From contig JAUHWG010000006.1 of NCBI GenBank assembly GCA_030424595.1, forward strand, positions 124,001-188,000: a DNA stretch of 64,000 bases, given 5' to 3'. The notes beneath the pieces are model-generated. The model was not told the origin of the DNA, did no database searches, and worked only from the letters and a program-made list of their open reading frames with translations. The position numbers and the translations under genes are program-made. Source of the stretch: Polyangia bacterium (GTDB lineage Bacteria > Myxococcota_A > Polyangia > Nannocystales > Nannocystaceae). Below, in pieces: positions 1-9,968 of this stretch. The stretch's first letter is position 1. Each line of letters begins with the position of its first letter.

Positions 1-241
1 GTTGTTGCGCGGTACGGGATCATCGCCTCTTGCCCCGCGGGAGGATCGTGCAGGTCGGGCGTCGTCACTGCGACCCTCGTGGGCCGGCGACGCTCGATCG
101 GGGTCGACTCGAGCGCGGCTGGCTGGAGGGGAGGGGGCACCGTGCGTGCCCGACCCGACCCGCTCGTCCCCCGTGGGCTCGACGAGGCGACGTCGAAGAG
201 GGGACCAAGTGACGCGCGGGCCTGCCCCGCATGTGGGTCTG
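1..241. other. Window-edge stretch without a recognisable gene
   Basis: The stretch lies downstream of the stop codon of the minus-strand sigma-54 activator. Open frames here continue antisense into that gene or have no family-like sequence, so I see no supportable gene. It could hold the 3' flank of a gene outside the window. Confidence 0.4.
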
Positions 242-2155
242 CTAGCGCAGCCCGTGGTCCTTGAGCTTCCGGTAGAGGGTCGAGCGATCGATCCCGAGGA
301 GGGCCGCAGCGCGGGCCTTGTTGCCGCCGGTCGCCACGAGGGCGGCGTCGATCGCCTCCCGCTCCAGCTCGCTCAAGGGGCGGACCGCGACGGCGCCGGG
401 GCTCTGCGGCTTTGCGGGGGCGGTCGTCAATGGGGCTGCGTGGGCGAGCTCTGGGGCCAGGTCGTCGACATCGAGCGTCGGACCGTCGCCGAGCACCAGC
501 GCTCGCTCGATCACATTCCGCAGCTCGCGGACATTGCCGGGCCAGCTGTAGCGACCGAGGACGGCGAGCGCCTCGGCCGTGAAGTCTGTCACGCGCCTGC
601 CGATGCTCTCTCCCAGCGACTCGACGAAGTGCGCGGCGAGGGCGGGGATGTCTTCGCGGCGCTCACGCAGGGGCGGCAGGCGGGTCTGGATGACACAGAG
701 CCGGTACAGCAAGTCCTGGCGGAAGGTCCCCTCGGAGACCATCTTCGCCAGATCGCGGTGGGTCGCGGCGATCAGGCGGACGTCGATCGTGATCACCTTG
801 GTGCCGCCGACCCGCGTCAGGGTGTGATTCTCGAGCACCCGGAGCATGCGCGCCTGGGCGGCGGGGCTGAGCTCGCCGACCTCATCCATAAAGAGGGTGC
901 CGCCGTGGGCGCGGGTGAAGACCCCATCGTGCTGCGCGACGGCACCGGTGAAGGCGCCGCGCTCATGGCCGAAGAGCTCGCTCTCGAGCAGGTTCTCAGC
1001 GATCGCGGCGCAGTTGATCGCGACGAAGGGCGCCTGCTTGCGCAGCGAGAGGGCGTGGATCGTCTCCGCCGCCAGCTCCTTGCCGGTGCCGCTCTCGCCG
1101 AAGAGGAGCACGGTCGAGTTCGTCGGCGCGACCCGCTCGAGGAAGACCTCGAGCTTTCGCATCGCCGCCGAGGCGCCGATCATCCGCAGGGCGCCCGGAC
1201 GACCGCTGGCGCGGCTCCTGGCCGCGGCCTTGAGCTGCTTGCGCTCCTCGGCGTTGTCACCCAGGGCGGCGACCAATTGTGCGGCGCAGACGAGGAGGAG
1301 GAGGGTGTCTTCGCCGTGACGACCGCGGCTGGCCTCCGCTGGGCCCCACTCGACATAGAAGATGAGGTGCTCGGCAGGGGCCGCCATCGCGCCGACGAGG
1401 CCGCGCATCTGCACGGACTTTCGCTCGGCGAGGTCCGGCTCGGCGAGGAGATCCCCGAGGAGGAATGCGCGGCGCTCTGCGAGGACGCGCTTCAGGATCG
1501 CGGAGGAGAGGGCGAGATCGCCGATCGTCTCGGCGCTGGCGGCCCCGAGGACATCGTCGCCGGTGCTGGTGAGGAGGAGCGCCCGGGCCCCGGGGATCGT
1601 CTCGACCGCCCAGTCCGTCGCGCTTCGGTAGACGGCCTGAAGGGAGCCGCAGCGGGCGAGGCGATCGCCGAGGGCGGCGAGGGCCGCGAGGTGGTTCTTC
1701 CCCCGGCGTTGGCCGATGACCTGGGTCGCGTCGAGCTCGACCGTCCTCGACGGGCGACCTGAGCGTTTAGCGCGGGGCTCGGCGTGGTGGATCTCCTCCA
1801 CACGAAGTGTCGTATTGCCGAGGGTGAAGGCGGTCCCGACGGGGAGCGCTTCGCCGGGGCGAAGCTCGACGCGGGTCCCCTCGCGGAGCGTCCAGCAGGG
1901 GTTGACGCCCGTGATCTCGCTGATCACCAAGGACGTCCCGTCAGGGCTTGCGCGGACCGTCAGATGATGGCGCGAGACAGCACCATCGTTGAGCTGAAGC
2001 GCCTGGTCCTGACCGCGCCCGATCGACACTGGTGAGCCGTCGAGGGGGATGTTGCGGCCGCGATCTGGGCCGGTCTGGACGACGAGGCAGAGCACGGACA
2101 CGGCCGACTCTACCACTGCCCGAGGGAGCCCTGAGCGCGCCTTTTCGCCGACCAT
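242..2155 (-). CDS. Sigma-54-dependent activator with N-terminal FHA domain
   Basis: A 637-aa cytoplasmic transcription activator that would remodel sigma-54 RNA polymerase. Domains in order: FHA phosphothreonine-binding fold at about 20-125 (SIGRG at 44-48, SRHH at 61-64), a GAF-like sensor at about 155-305, an AAA+ domain at about 325-560 and a Fis-type helix-turn-helix at the C-terminus (about 590-637). Walker A GESGTGKE is at 353-360, and the sigma-54 contact loop GAFTGA at 400-405 is intact, so it should be a real sigma-54 activator. The FHA domain in place of a receiver suggests control by Ser/Thr kinases, of which two lie in this window; that link is inferred. It is divergent from lon, with about 70 bp between the starts. 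No cognate -24/-12 promoter was identified. Confidence 0.93.
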   Translation of the reverse strand: MVGEKARSGLPRAVVESAVSVLCLVVQTGPDRGRNIPLDGSPVSIGRGQDQALQLNDGAVSRHHLTVRASPDGTSLVISEITGVNPCWTLREGTRVELRPGEALPVGTAFTLGNTTLRVEEIHHAEPRAKRSGRPSRTVELDATQVIGQRRGKNHLAALAALGDRLARCGSLQAVYRSATDWAVETIPGARALLLTSTGDDVLGAASAETIGDLALSSAILKRVLAERRAFLLGDLLAEPDLAERKSVQMRGLVGAMAAPAEHLIFYVEWGPAEASRGRHGEDTLLLLVCAAQLVAALGDNAEERKQLKAAARSRASGRPGALRMIGASAAMRKLEVFLERVAPTNSTVLLFGESGTGKELAAETIHALSLRKQAPFVAINCAAIAENLLESELFGHERGAFTGAVAQHDGVFTRAHGGTLFMDEVGELSPAAQARMLRVLENHTLTRVGGTKVITIDVRLIAATHRDLAKMVSEGTFRQDLLYRLCVIQTRLPPLRERREDIPALAAHFVESLGESIGRRVTDFTAEALAVLGRYSWPGNVRELRNVIERALVLGDGPTLDVDDLAPELAHAAPLTTAPAKPQSPGAVAVRPLSELEREAIDAALVATGGNKARAAALLGIDRSTLYRKLKDHGLR

Positions 2156-2185
2156 GGGCGCTCCTCTCGGCGCGTATGCGGCCGG

Positions 2186-2213
2186 TTGACAGGCCCCACA
2201 CCGGTGATACGTT
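2186..2213 (+). promoter_or_regulatory. Putative lon promoter, TTGACA-N16-TACGTT
   Basis: A perfect -35 hexamer TTGACA at 2186-2191 is followed 16 bp later by TACGTT at 2208-2213. The lon GTG lies 13 nt after the -10, so the leader would be only a few nucleotides long. It sits in the short divergent region with the sigma-54 activator gene. Confidence 0.5.
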
Positions 2214-2225
2214 GGCGGCTACGCT

Positions 2226-4652
2226 GTGACCGATAAAGTCTCATTTTCGCCAGGACCCGCCGGTAAGGGGGACACTCCAGAGCTCCCTGAGGTGCTCTCT
2301 ACCCTCCCGCTCCGCAACTCCGTTCTCTTTCCGGGGTCGATCATCCCGATCGATGTCGGCCGACCCAAGTCGGTCCGACTGATCGAAGAGGCGATCGCGA
2401 AAGAGCGGCCGATCATCGGGATCGTCACCCAAAAGGATGCTCGTACGGAAGAGCCGTCCGAGGACGACGTCTACGAGATCGGCTGCGCCGCTCGGATCCT
2501 CAAGGTGATCAAGCTGGCGAAGGACAACTACAGCGTGATCCTCCAGGGGGTCGTCCGGATCCGGATCGAGGGCTTCGTCGCTGACGAGCCCTTCCTCCAG
2601 GCCAAGGTCGCGGAGCTCGCTGATGTCGTCGTCGACGAGATCGAGAGCGAGGCCTTGATGCTCAACATCAAGGACACCGCCAAGCGGCTGATCGCCCTGG
2701 TCCCCGACCTCCCCCGTGAGGCCGCGGCGCTGATCGACAGCGTCACCGACCCGGGCCAGGTCGCCGACCTCGTGATCTCGAACCTCGACATCGAGATCCA
2801 CGAGAAGCAGGACGTCCTCGCCGCCAACAACGTCCAGGAGCGCCTGCGCAAGGTGCTCACGCTGCTGACGAGGCAGCTCGAGATCCTCAAGGTTCGCGAG
2901 CGGATCAACTCTCAGGTCCAGGAGGAGATGGGGCACTCCCAGCGGGAGTACGTGCTCCGCCAGCAGCTGAAGGCGATCAAGGGCGAGCTCGGCGAGATCG
3001 ACGATGAGGGCGGCGACGCGGACGAGTTCTCCAAGAAGATCACCGAGGCGCAGATGCCCGAGGAGGTCGAGAAGGTCGCCCGCAAGCAGCTCGACCGCCT
3101 CAAGTCGATGCAGCCGTCGAGCGCCGAATACACGGTCACCCGGACCTATCTCGAGTGGATGACCGACCTCCCGTGGGCGATCTCTACGGAGGACCAGCTC
3201 GACATCTCGGCGGTCCGGGATGTGCTCAACGAGGACCACTATGACCTCGAGAAGGTCAAGAAGCGGATCCTCGAGTACATGGCGGTGCTCAAGCTCAACG
3301 CCTCGAAGAAGGGCCCGATCCTCTGCCTGCTCGGACCTCCGGGCGTCGGCAAGACGTCGCTCGGAAAGAGCATCGCCCGCGCGATCGGCCGCAAGTTCGT
3401 CCGGATCAGCCTCGGCGGTGTCCGTGATGAGGCGGAGATCCGCGGCCATCGGCGGACGTACGTAGGGTCGCTCCCCGGTCGGATCATCCAGGGGATCAAG
3501 CGGGCGGGGACCAACAACCCGGTGATCGTGCTCGACGAGATCGACAAGCTGGGCCACGACTTCCGCGGAGACCCGGGCTCTGCGCTGCTCGAGGTGTTGG
3601 ATCCGGAGCAGAACCACACCTTCAGCGATCACTACCTCGAGGTCCCCTTTGACCTCTCGAAGGTGATGTTCATCGCGACGGCGAACTACATCGATCCGAT
3701 CCCGCCGGCGCTCAAGGACCGGCTCGAGATCCTCCGCCTCGTCGGCTACACCCGGCAAGAGAAGCTGGCGATCGCCAAGCGCTTCCTCGTCCCCAAGCAG
3801 ATCGGTGAGCACGGGCTGAAGGAGGCGGGGATCGACCTCTCCTTCACCGACGAGGGGCTCTTGGAGGTGATCGACTCGTATACCCACGAGGCGGGGGTGC
3901 GAAACCTCGAGCGCGAGGCCTCGGCGATCATCCGCGGCGTCGCCGTGAAGGTGGTCGAGGGCGAGCTCAAGGGGGAGCTGGCGATCGACGTGGACTCGGT
4001 CAGCGAGTACCTCGGGCCGCAGAAGTACCTCCCTGAGGTCGCGGACCGGACCGCTGAGCCAGGCGTGGCGACAGGCCTCGCCTGGACCCCCGTCGGCGGC
4101 GAGATCATGTTCGTCGAGGCCACGCGGATGCCCGGTAAGGGCGGGCTGATGCTCACCGGTCAGCTCGGCGACGTGATGAAAGAGTCGGCACAGGCGGCGA
4201 TGAGCTACGTCAAGAGCCATCTCGCTGAGCTCGGGATCGAGCAGTCGCTGATCGACAATCACGACATCCACGTCCACGTTCCGGCGGGTGCGATCCCGAA
4301 GGACGGCCCCTCCGCCGGGGTGGCGATGTTCTCGGCGATAGCTTCGCTGCTCACCGGCACCTGCGTCCGTCCCGACGTGGCGATGACCGGCGAGATTACG
4401 CTCCGCGGGCTTGTTCTCCCCGTCGGCGGCGTCAAGGAGAAGATGCTCGCGGCTCACCGCGCGGGCATCAAGCGGATCATCCTCCCGGAGCGCAACGCCA
4501 AGGACATCGTCGATGTCCCTGAGGAGATCCTCGACGAGCTGGAGATCCACCGCGTGAAGAACGTGATGGAGGTCTTCGGCAAGGTCCTCACCAAGGGCGG
4601 CGATGTGGCCGGGGACGCGAAGTCCCAGACCGCCGAGTCCAGCGCGGACTAG
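2226..4652 (+). CDS. lon: ATP-dependent Lon protease
   Basis: An 808-aa cytosolic AAA+ serine protease that degrades misfolded and regulatory proteins. Order: LON substrate-binding domain (about 20-215), coiled-coil helical region, AAA+ module with Walker A GPPGVGKT at 370-377, and C-terminal Ser-Lys protease domain. The catalytic Ser is S696 in KDGPSAG; the partner Lys is in VKEK (K737/K739, by spacing most likely K739). Length and order are normal for bacterial LonA. The start is GTG at 2226; the first roughly 20 residues are not conserved in the family, so a slightly later start is possible. It is transcribed away from the sigma-54 activator and precedes dnaK, so two proteostasis genes are adjacent but under separate promoters. 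Confidence 0.97.
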   Translation: MTDKVSFSPGPAGKGDTPELPEVLSTLPLRNSVLFPGSIIPIDVGRPKSVRLIEEAIAKERPIIGIVTQKDARTEEPSEDDVYEIGCAARILKVIKLAKDNYSVILQGVVRIRIEGFVADEPFLQAKVAELADVVVDEIESEALMLNIKDTAKRLIALVPDLPREAAALIDSVTDPGQVADLVISNLDIEIHEKQDVLAANNVQERLRKVLTLLTRQLEILKVRERINSQVQEEMGHSQREYVLRQQLKAIKGELGEIDDEGGDADEFSKKITEAQMPEEVEKVARKQLDRLKSMQPSSAEYTVTRTYLEWMTDLPWAISTEDQLDISAVRDVLNEDHYDLEKVKKRILEYMAVLKLNASKKGPILCLLGPPGVGKTSLGKSIARAIGRKFVRISLGGVRDEAEIRGHRRTYVGSLPGRIIQGIKRAGTNNPVIVLDEIDKLGHDFRGDPGSALLEVLDPEQNHTFSDHYLEVPFDLSKVMFIATANYIDPIPPALKDRLEILRLVGYTRQEKLAIAKRFLVPKQIGEHGLKEAGIDLSFTDEGLLEVIDSYTHEAGVRNLEREASAIIRGVAVKVVEGELKGELAIDVDSVSEYLGPQKYLPEVADRTAEPGVATGLAWTPVGGEIMFVEATRMPGKGGLMLTGQLGDVMKESAQAAMSYVKSHLAELGIEQSLIDNHDIHVHVPAGAIPKDGPSAGVAMFSAIASLLTGTCVRPDVAMTGEITLRGLVLPVGGVKEKMLAAHRAGIKRIILPERNAKDIVDVPEEILDELEIHRVKNVMEVFGKVLTKGGDVAGDAKSQTAESSAD

Positions 4653-4679
4653 ACGCGCCCAGAATCGACCCCGATCGTC

Positions 4680-4704
4680 GACGGAGCACCGTGTCTGCTC
4701 CGTC
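4680..4704 (+). terminator. Hairpin downstream of lon
   Basis: A perfect 9-bp stem, GACGGAGCA (4680-4688) with TGCTCCGTC (4696-4704), and a 7-nt loop lie 28 bp after the lon stop. There is no U-tract, so termination is only suggested. Confidence 0.35.
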
Positions 4705-4799
4705 GGCGCTCTCGTTTGTCCACCGGAGGCCGTATTCGGCCGAATTGTCGACCTCTCCGGCGTCCAGAACGGCGGAGGCAACTCACAGGTAGAGCGCGA

Positions 4800-4827
4800 T
4801 TGACAGCCCGGTATCGGGACTTAGCTT
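4800..4827 (+). promoter_or_regulatory. Putative dnaK promoter, TTGACA-N16-TAGCTT
   Basis: TTGACA at 4800-4805 is followed by a 16-bp spacer and TAGCTT at 4822-4827, leaving a leader of about 30 nt that contains the purine-rich ribosome site before the dnaK ATG. The spacing matches the lon promoter. No CIRCE inverted repeat is visible. Confidence 0.45.
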
Positions 4828-4863
4828 CGCCAACGCAAGCCTGGAAAGGAACAGCACAGAGTC

Positions 4864-6792
<1,929 letters not shown>

Positions 6793-6815
6793 TCATCTCG
6801 GCTGCTAGATAGAGG

Positions 6816-6850
6816 GGGCGAGTCCGGTGACGGGCTCGCCCTTCATTTTT
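6816..6850 (+). terminator. Rho-independent terminator after dnaK
   Basis: GGGCGAG (6816-6822) pairs with CTCGCCC (6835-6841), followed at once by TTCATTTTT. It separates dnaK from the endopeptidase gene. Confidence 0.75.
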
Positions 6851-6890
6851 GGTTGTTCGTCGGCCGCTCCAGGCGGCTAGACTCGGCGTC

Positions 6891-7772
6891 ATGGGGTGGC
6901 GGAGGCAAGAGAGAGCGCTCGCAGTGCTGCTCATCGGCGCCCTCGGGGCCTGGGAGCCCGCATGTGCAGGGCCAAACCTGTGGACCGACGGGACGAGCAT
7001 CTCGACCGGTCACAGCAACCGCGGTCGTCTCCGGAGGCCGGCGAAGATGCCAGAGAAGGGCCCCGGCTATGAGGTCCCGCAGACCTGGCGCAGCAGGGGC
7101 AACGTCTACGGTGTCGAGGAGCTCGTCGCCGCGGTCGCGCGTGCAGCCCATGCGGTCCTGAACCGCTCGGAGAAGGCGCTCCTGGGCGTCGCCGATCTGA
7201 GCCCGATCGCGGGGGGGCGTTCACGTTGGCACCGCAGCCATCAGAGCGGGCGGGACATCGATCTCATCTTCTATGCGGTCGACGACGAGGGGCTCCCGCT
7301 CGATCCGCCGACGACGGAGATGATCCACTACGACGCAGAGGGCAAGGCCTACGCGCCGCGGCGGACGGTCTACACCGAGACGGGCTGGGAGCGGCGTCGC
7401 TTTGACGTCGAGCGGAACTGGCGGCTGCTGGAGTCGCTCCTCGCCGATCCGTCGATCCGGATCCAGTGGATCTTCGTGTCGGAAGGGCTACGCGCGCAGC
7501 TCCTGGACTACGCGGTGGAGAGTGAGCGGCCGACCTGGGCGGTCGAGTACGCCAAGGTGGTGTTGCGCCAGCCCGCCGACGCGCCGCCGCACGATGATCA
7601 CTTTCATATGCGGATCTACTGCTCGCGGACCGATAGGTTCCACGGTTGTGTCGATCGCGGTCCTGTCTGGCATCACGAGAAGAAGACCTTCAAGTACAGC
7701 GGGGCGGAGCGCTACGATCCGGTCCGCTGGCGGATGGCGATGGCGCTGCCAGGGCTGGCGGGCTTCCACTAG
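6891..7772 (+). CDS. mepA: Penicillin-insensitive murein endopeptidase-like (M74/MepA) exoprotein
   Basis: About 293 aa. The family is made of zinc LAS-type peptidases that cut peptide cross-links of peptidoglycan in the periplasm. Metal-site motifs are visible: H117-Q-S-G-R-D122 and the C-terminal H234-DD-H237-F-H239 cluster. A hydrophobic N-terminus (ALAVLLIGALGA) ending near PACAG predicts a Sec signal peptide. I chose ATG 6891 over the TTG at 6849 because the signal peptide starts there and a -10-like TAGACT (6878-6883) lies 7 nt before it, consistent with a leaderless transcript. The TAG stop is part of a CTAG that begins a dispersed repeat element. The substrate is inferred from the family. 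Confidence 0.82.
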   Translation: MGWRRQERALAVLLIGALGAWEPACAGPNLWTDGTSISTGHSNRGRLRRPAKMPEKGPGYEVPQTWRSRGNVYGVEELVAAVARAAHAVLNRSEKALLGVADLSPIAGGRSRWHRSHQSGRDIDLIFYAVDDEGLPLDPPTTEMIHYDAEGKAYAPRRTVYTETGWERRRFDVERNWRLLESLLADPSIRIQWIFVSEGLRAQLLDYAVESERPTWAVEYAKVVLRQPADAPPHDDHFHMRIYCSRTDRFHGCVDRGPVWHHEKKTFKYSGAERYDPVRWRMAMALPGLAGFH

Positions 7773-7930
7773 GAAGCCGTGGCAGAAGTCCCGCGCGCTC
7801 GCTGGCCCTCGTCGCCGCTCTCGGCTCCGCCGAGACGTGCAGAGCAGCCCGGTACGGCGGCGTTTCGTCGAAGCCGATCGGGTCAACGATTGCGGAGCGA
7901 GAGCGCGCGGGAAGCTCGCTCCGTGGAGCG
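7769..7930 (+). repeat. CTAG-bounded dispersed inverted-repeat element, copy A
   Basis: The element begins at the CTAG (7769-7772) containing the mepA stop and continues with GCCGTGGCAGAAGTCCCG, shared with the other copies. The interior (around GGTACGGCGGCGTTT and CAACGATTGCGG) matches copy C in the same orientation. The right end is eroded after GAGCGCGCGGGA, so the right boundary is approximate and no terminal CTAG is present at the expected place. Confidence 0.75.
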
Positions 7931-8654
7931 ATGCCGGCCTGATCTGGGTCTAGGGCGGTCTCAGCGACGAAGCGAAGGTGTAGGAGAGCGGCGTCAGCCT
8001 GAGCCAAGGCTGAGATCTCGTCCCTGCGATCTCCCCCGACGCGGTGCGATCGCTTGAAACGATCGCTCGGAGGTGCGCGCCGTGCGCGTTCTTGTCCTCG
8101 TGGATCGGGCCGCCTAGGGATTTACGGCCTTAGAGCCACTAGGTGTCGCGATAGCTGCCCCGACGCACTCAACATCTTGTGTCTCTATCGCTGACGATGC
8201 GGGACGAGATCTCTGATCTCTTCAAGAGATCAGGGAGCGGAGATCTCAGCCGGTGAAGGGATCTGGAGAGATCACTTGAGGTGATCTCTTCGCCGCCAAG
8301 AGATCTCAAGAATCCCTGAAAAGCGGCCCTGGAGGGCTCCTGCCTCGATGTTCAGTGAACCGCGTGGAAAGGTCCGAGGGGGTGTTCTAGGGGCCAATAA
8401 TCGCGTCCGTGCGAGCTTCGAACAGAGAACTTGAACCTGACTCTTCGAGCAGCCTGTACTGAACAGTAATGCAGAAGTTGATCGTTCAAAAGTTGATCGT
8501 GTGGATAGAAAATGCTTCCTCAGATCTACTGAGTGGATTACATTGCTCCCCGTCAGAGAGAGTGATCCTCCGAAGTGAGCCACCCTCTGCGACTCCATCT
8601 CTGCGCCTTCGACTCAATGAAGGCCTGTGAACTCCTCGCTCCCGCGCCTCCGCC
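7931..8654. other. Gene-free stretch rich in hairpins and short repeats
   Basis: No coding sequence is supported. The stretch holds a perfect 7-bp hairpin (GCGATCG 8046-8052 / CGATCGC 8060-8066), the GATC palindrome cluster at 8206-8307, and an AT-richer part (about 8340-8600) with an 11-bp direct repeat AAGTTGATCGT at 8475-8485 and 8490-8500. It precedes a MerR-type regulator gene, so some of these may be regulator sites or a small RNA; that is inference. Confidence 0.5.
8206..8307. repeat. Cluster of GATC-containing palindromes
   Basis: Within about 100 bp there are eight GATC tetramers arranged as palindromes: GAGATCTC three times (8206-8213, 8240-8247, 8300-8307), GATCTCTT-C-AAGAGATC at 8215-8231 (8-bp arms), and AGAGATCAC (8267-8275) with GTGATCTCT (8281-8289) around a 5-nt loop. 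These could be operator sites, a methylation-sensitive region or stem-loops of an RNA. Confidence 0.7.
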
Positions 8655-9200
8655 ATGCCCAACTCGCTCACCGAAGCTCAGATCCGCGAGATCGAGTCGA
8701 CGTTCCCCGGGGGGTTGAGCTCGCAGCAGATCGTGTCGGCCTTCGCGGACAACAAGGTCCGCTTCAGCGAGGCGAACCTCCGCCGCTACGTCCAGCTCGG
8801 GCTCGTGCCGCGCTCGCGTCGTGTCGGCCATAAGGGCAAGCACCTCGGCTCCCACGGGGTCTACCCGCTCCGCGCCGTTCGCCGGATCAACGCCATCAAG
8901 AAGCTGATGGCCGAGCGCTACACGATCGAAGAGATCCAGGCGAAGTTCCTGACCTTCAAGGACAGCATCGAGACCCTCGATGAGTCGATCGATGAGCTCG
9001 TCCGGCTCTTCCGCGAGAAGCTCGAGGCCGAGGCACCTTCGCCCCGTCGCGATCGCCTCAGCGATGAGCTCCGCGCTGTGGAGGGCTCAGCCAAGCTGCT
9101 GATGACCGGGGCGCTCCGCCTCGAGAAGCTGCTGATGGCCGCGCAAGGGATCCGCCGTCCCCGCGGGGGCGGTGCTGCATCACCCACAGAGCTCCTCTAG
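8655..9200 (+). CDS. MerR-family-like transcriptional regulator
   Basis: 181 aa. The N-terminal two thirds carries a winged helix of MerR type: the segment around FSEANLRRYVQLGLVPRS is the recognition helix and wing entry, and YPLRAVRRINAIKKL with TIEEIQAKF is the second helical pair. A C-terminal helical region (about 100-165) would be a dimer coiled coil. No Cys- or ligand-binding domain follows, so the effector is unknown. The start ATG lacks an obvious ribosome site. The unusual palindrome cluster lies 350-450 bp upstream and may be its target; this is untested inference. The gene ends before a short 12-bp tandem repeat. Confidence 0.72.
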   Translation: MPNSLTEAQIREIESTFPGGLSSQQIVSAFADNKVRFSEANLRRYVQLGLVPRSRRVGHKGKHLGSHGVYPLRAVRRINAIKKLMAERYTIEEIQAKFLTFKDSIETLDESIDELVRLFREKLEAEAPSPRRDRLSDELRAVEGSAKLLMTGALRLEKLLMAAQGIRRPRGGGAASPTELL

Positions 9201-9203
9201 TTC

Positions 9204-9237
9204 GCCCGCCAGATAGCCCGCCAGATAGCCCGTTAGA
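9204..9237. repeat. Short 12-bp tandem repeat downstream of the MerR gene
   Basis: GCCCGCCAGATA occurs at 9204-9215 and 9216-9227, followed by degraded units (GCCCGTTAGA, CCCGCTAGA). Its function is unknown. Confidence 0.6.
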
Positions 9238-9369
9238 CCCGCTAGACCGTTCGTTACTCCGCTACCGACCATCGCTCAACGCCGCGGCTAGGACCGCGCC
9301 AATCCAGCCGCGGCAACATCGATCGCCGCTTCCATTGGGGCCGACCAGGCGGCCCCACAGGGGGAAATC

Positions 9370-9894
9370 ATGCTCAGCACCACCGACACCGACCACTCCG
9401 CCACCGCCGACAGCAACGAGTCCGCCGAGACCGCAGGAACCATGGACACGTTCGCGCCGATCCCCGGGGATCCAAAGCCGATCATCCGCCGCGCTCGCGC
9501 GAAGACGATCGCGATGAAGCGACTGACCAAGGAAGAGCTGCGGATCGGCGCGCTCCTCTACCCTGAGCGCTCCTACTGGCGCCCGCAAAACCGCGGCGAG
9601 TGTGCCAACGTCTCGCGCCCGTGCCCGTACGTCTCCTGCAAGTACCACCTGTACATCGACGTCAACCCGACGACGGGGAGCATCAAGATCAACTTCCCCG
9701 ACCTCGAGGTCTGGGAGCTCGGCCATAGCTGCGCCCTCGACGTCGCCACCCAAGGTGGCATCACCCTCGAAGAGGTCGGCGAGATCCTCAACCTCACCCG
9801 TGAGCGGATCCGTCAGGTCGAGGTCCGCGGTCTGATGAAGCTGCGGGAGGCCGGCGGCGAGGACATGCTCTCGTACCTCTCCAAGGAGAGCTGA
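9370..9894 (+). CDS. Small Cys-containing DNA-binding protein with sigma-region-4 helix-turn-helix
   Basis: 174 aa. The C-terminal third (about 128-160) reads [23 protein letters not shown], a nearly canonical sigma-70 region 4.2 helix-turn-helix as in RpoD/RpoS, yet there is no region 2 or 3, so it is not a complete sigma factor. The middle holds C78, C85, C90, H93 and C121, a spacing suggestive of a metal or Fe-S site. The N-terminal 45 residues are low-complexity Thr/Ser/Asp-rich. An AGGGGGAAA ribosome site precedes ATG 9370. It likely binds DNA at -35-like sequences or modulates polymerase; both are inference. Similar sigma-like HTH proteins are, to my knowledge, found in Deltaproteobacteria without a defined role. 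Confidence 0.75.
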   Translation: MLSTTDTDHSATADSNESAETAGTMDTFAPIPGDPKPIIRRARAKTIAMKRLTKEELRIGALLYPERSYWRPQNRGECANVSRPCPYVSCKYHLYIDVNPTTGSIKINFPDLEVWELGHSCALDVATQGGITLEEVGEILNLTRERIRQVEVRGLMKLREAGGEDMLSYLSKES

Positions 9895-9968
9895 GCCCCC
9901 GAGGTCCGACCCCAGCTGGGGCGTGTGCGCGGTTGACCGACGCGCCGGGCGGGTGATACCCGCGGCTC

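Noticed and set aside
2..1762. 586-codon plus-strand frame
   Set aside because: It lies fully antisense to the sigma-54 activator, whose domain motifs are intact; long antisense frames are expected at this GC.
2241..4781. 846-codon minus-strand frame
   Set aside because: Antisense to lon; no domain sequence.
7769..7930. Peptides encoded inside the repeat elements
   Set aside because: The short frames differ between copies and follow the inverted repeats, not a protein family.
8272..8598. 108-codon minus-strand frame in the gene-free stretch
   Set aside because: No ribosome site, no family-like sequence, and it crosses the GATC palindromes.
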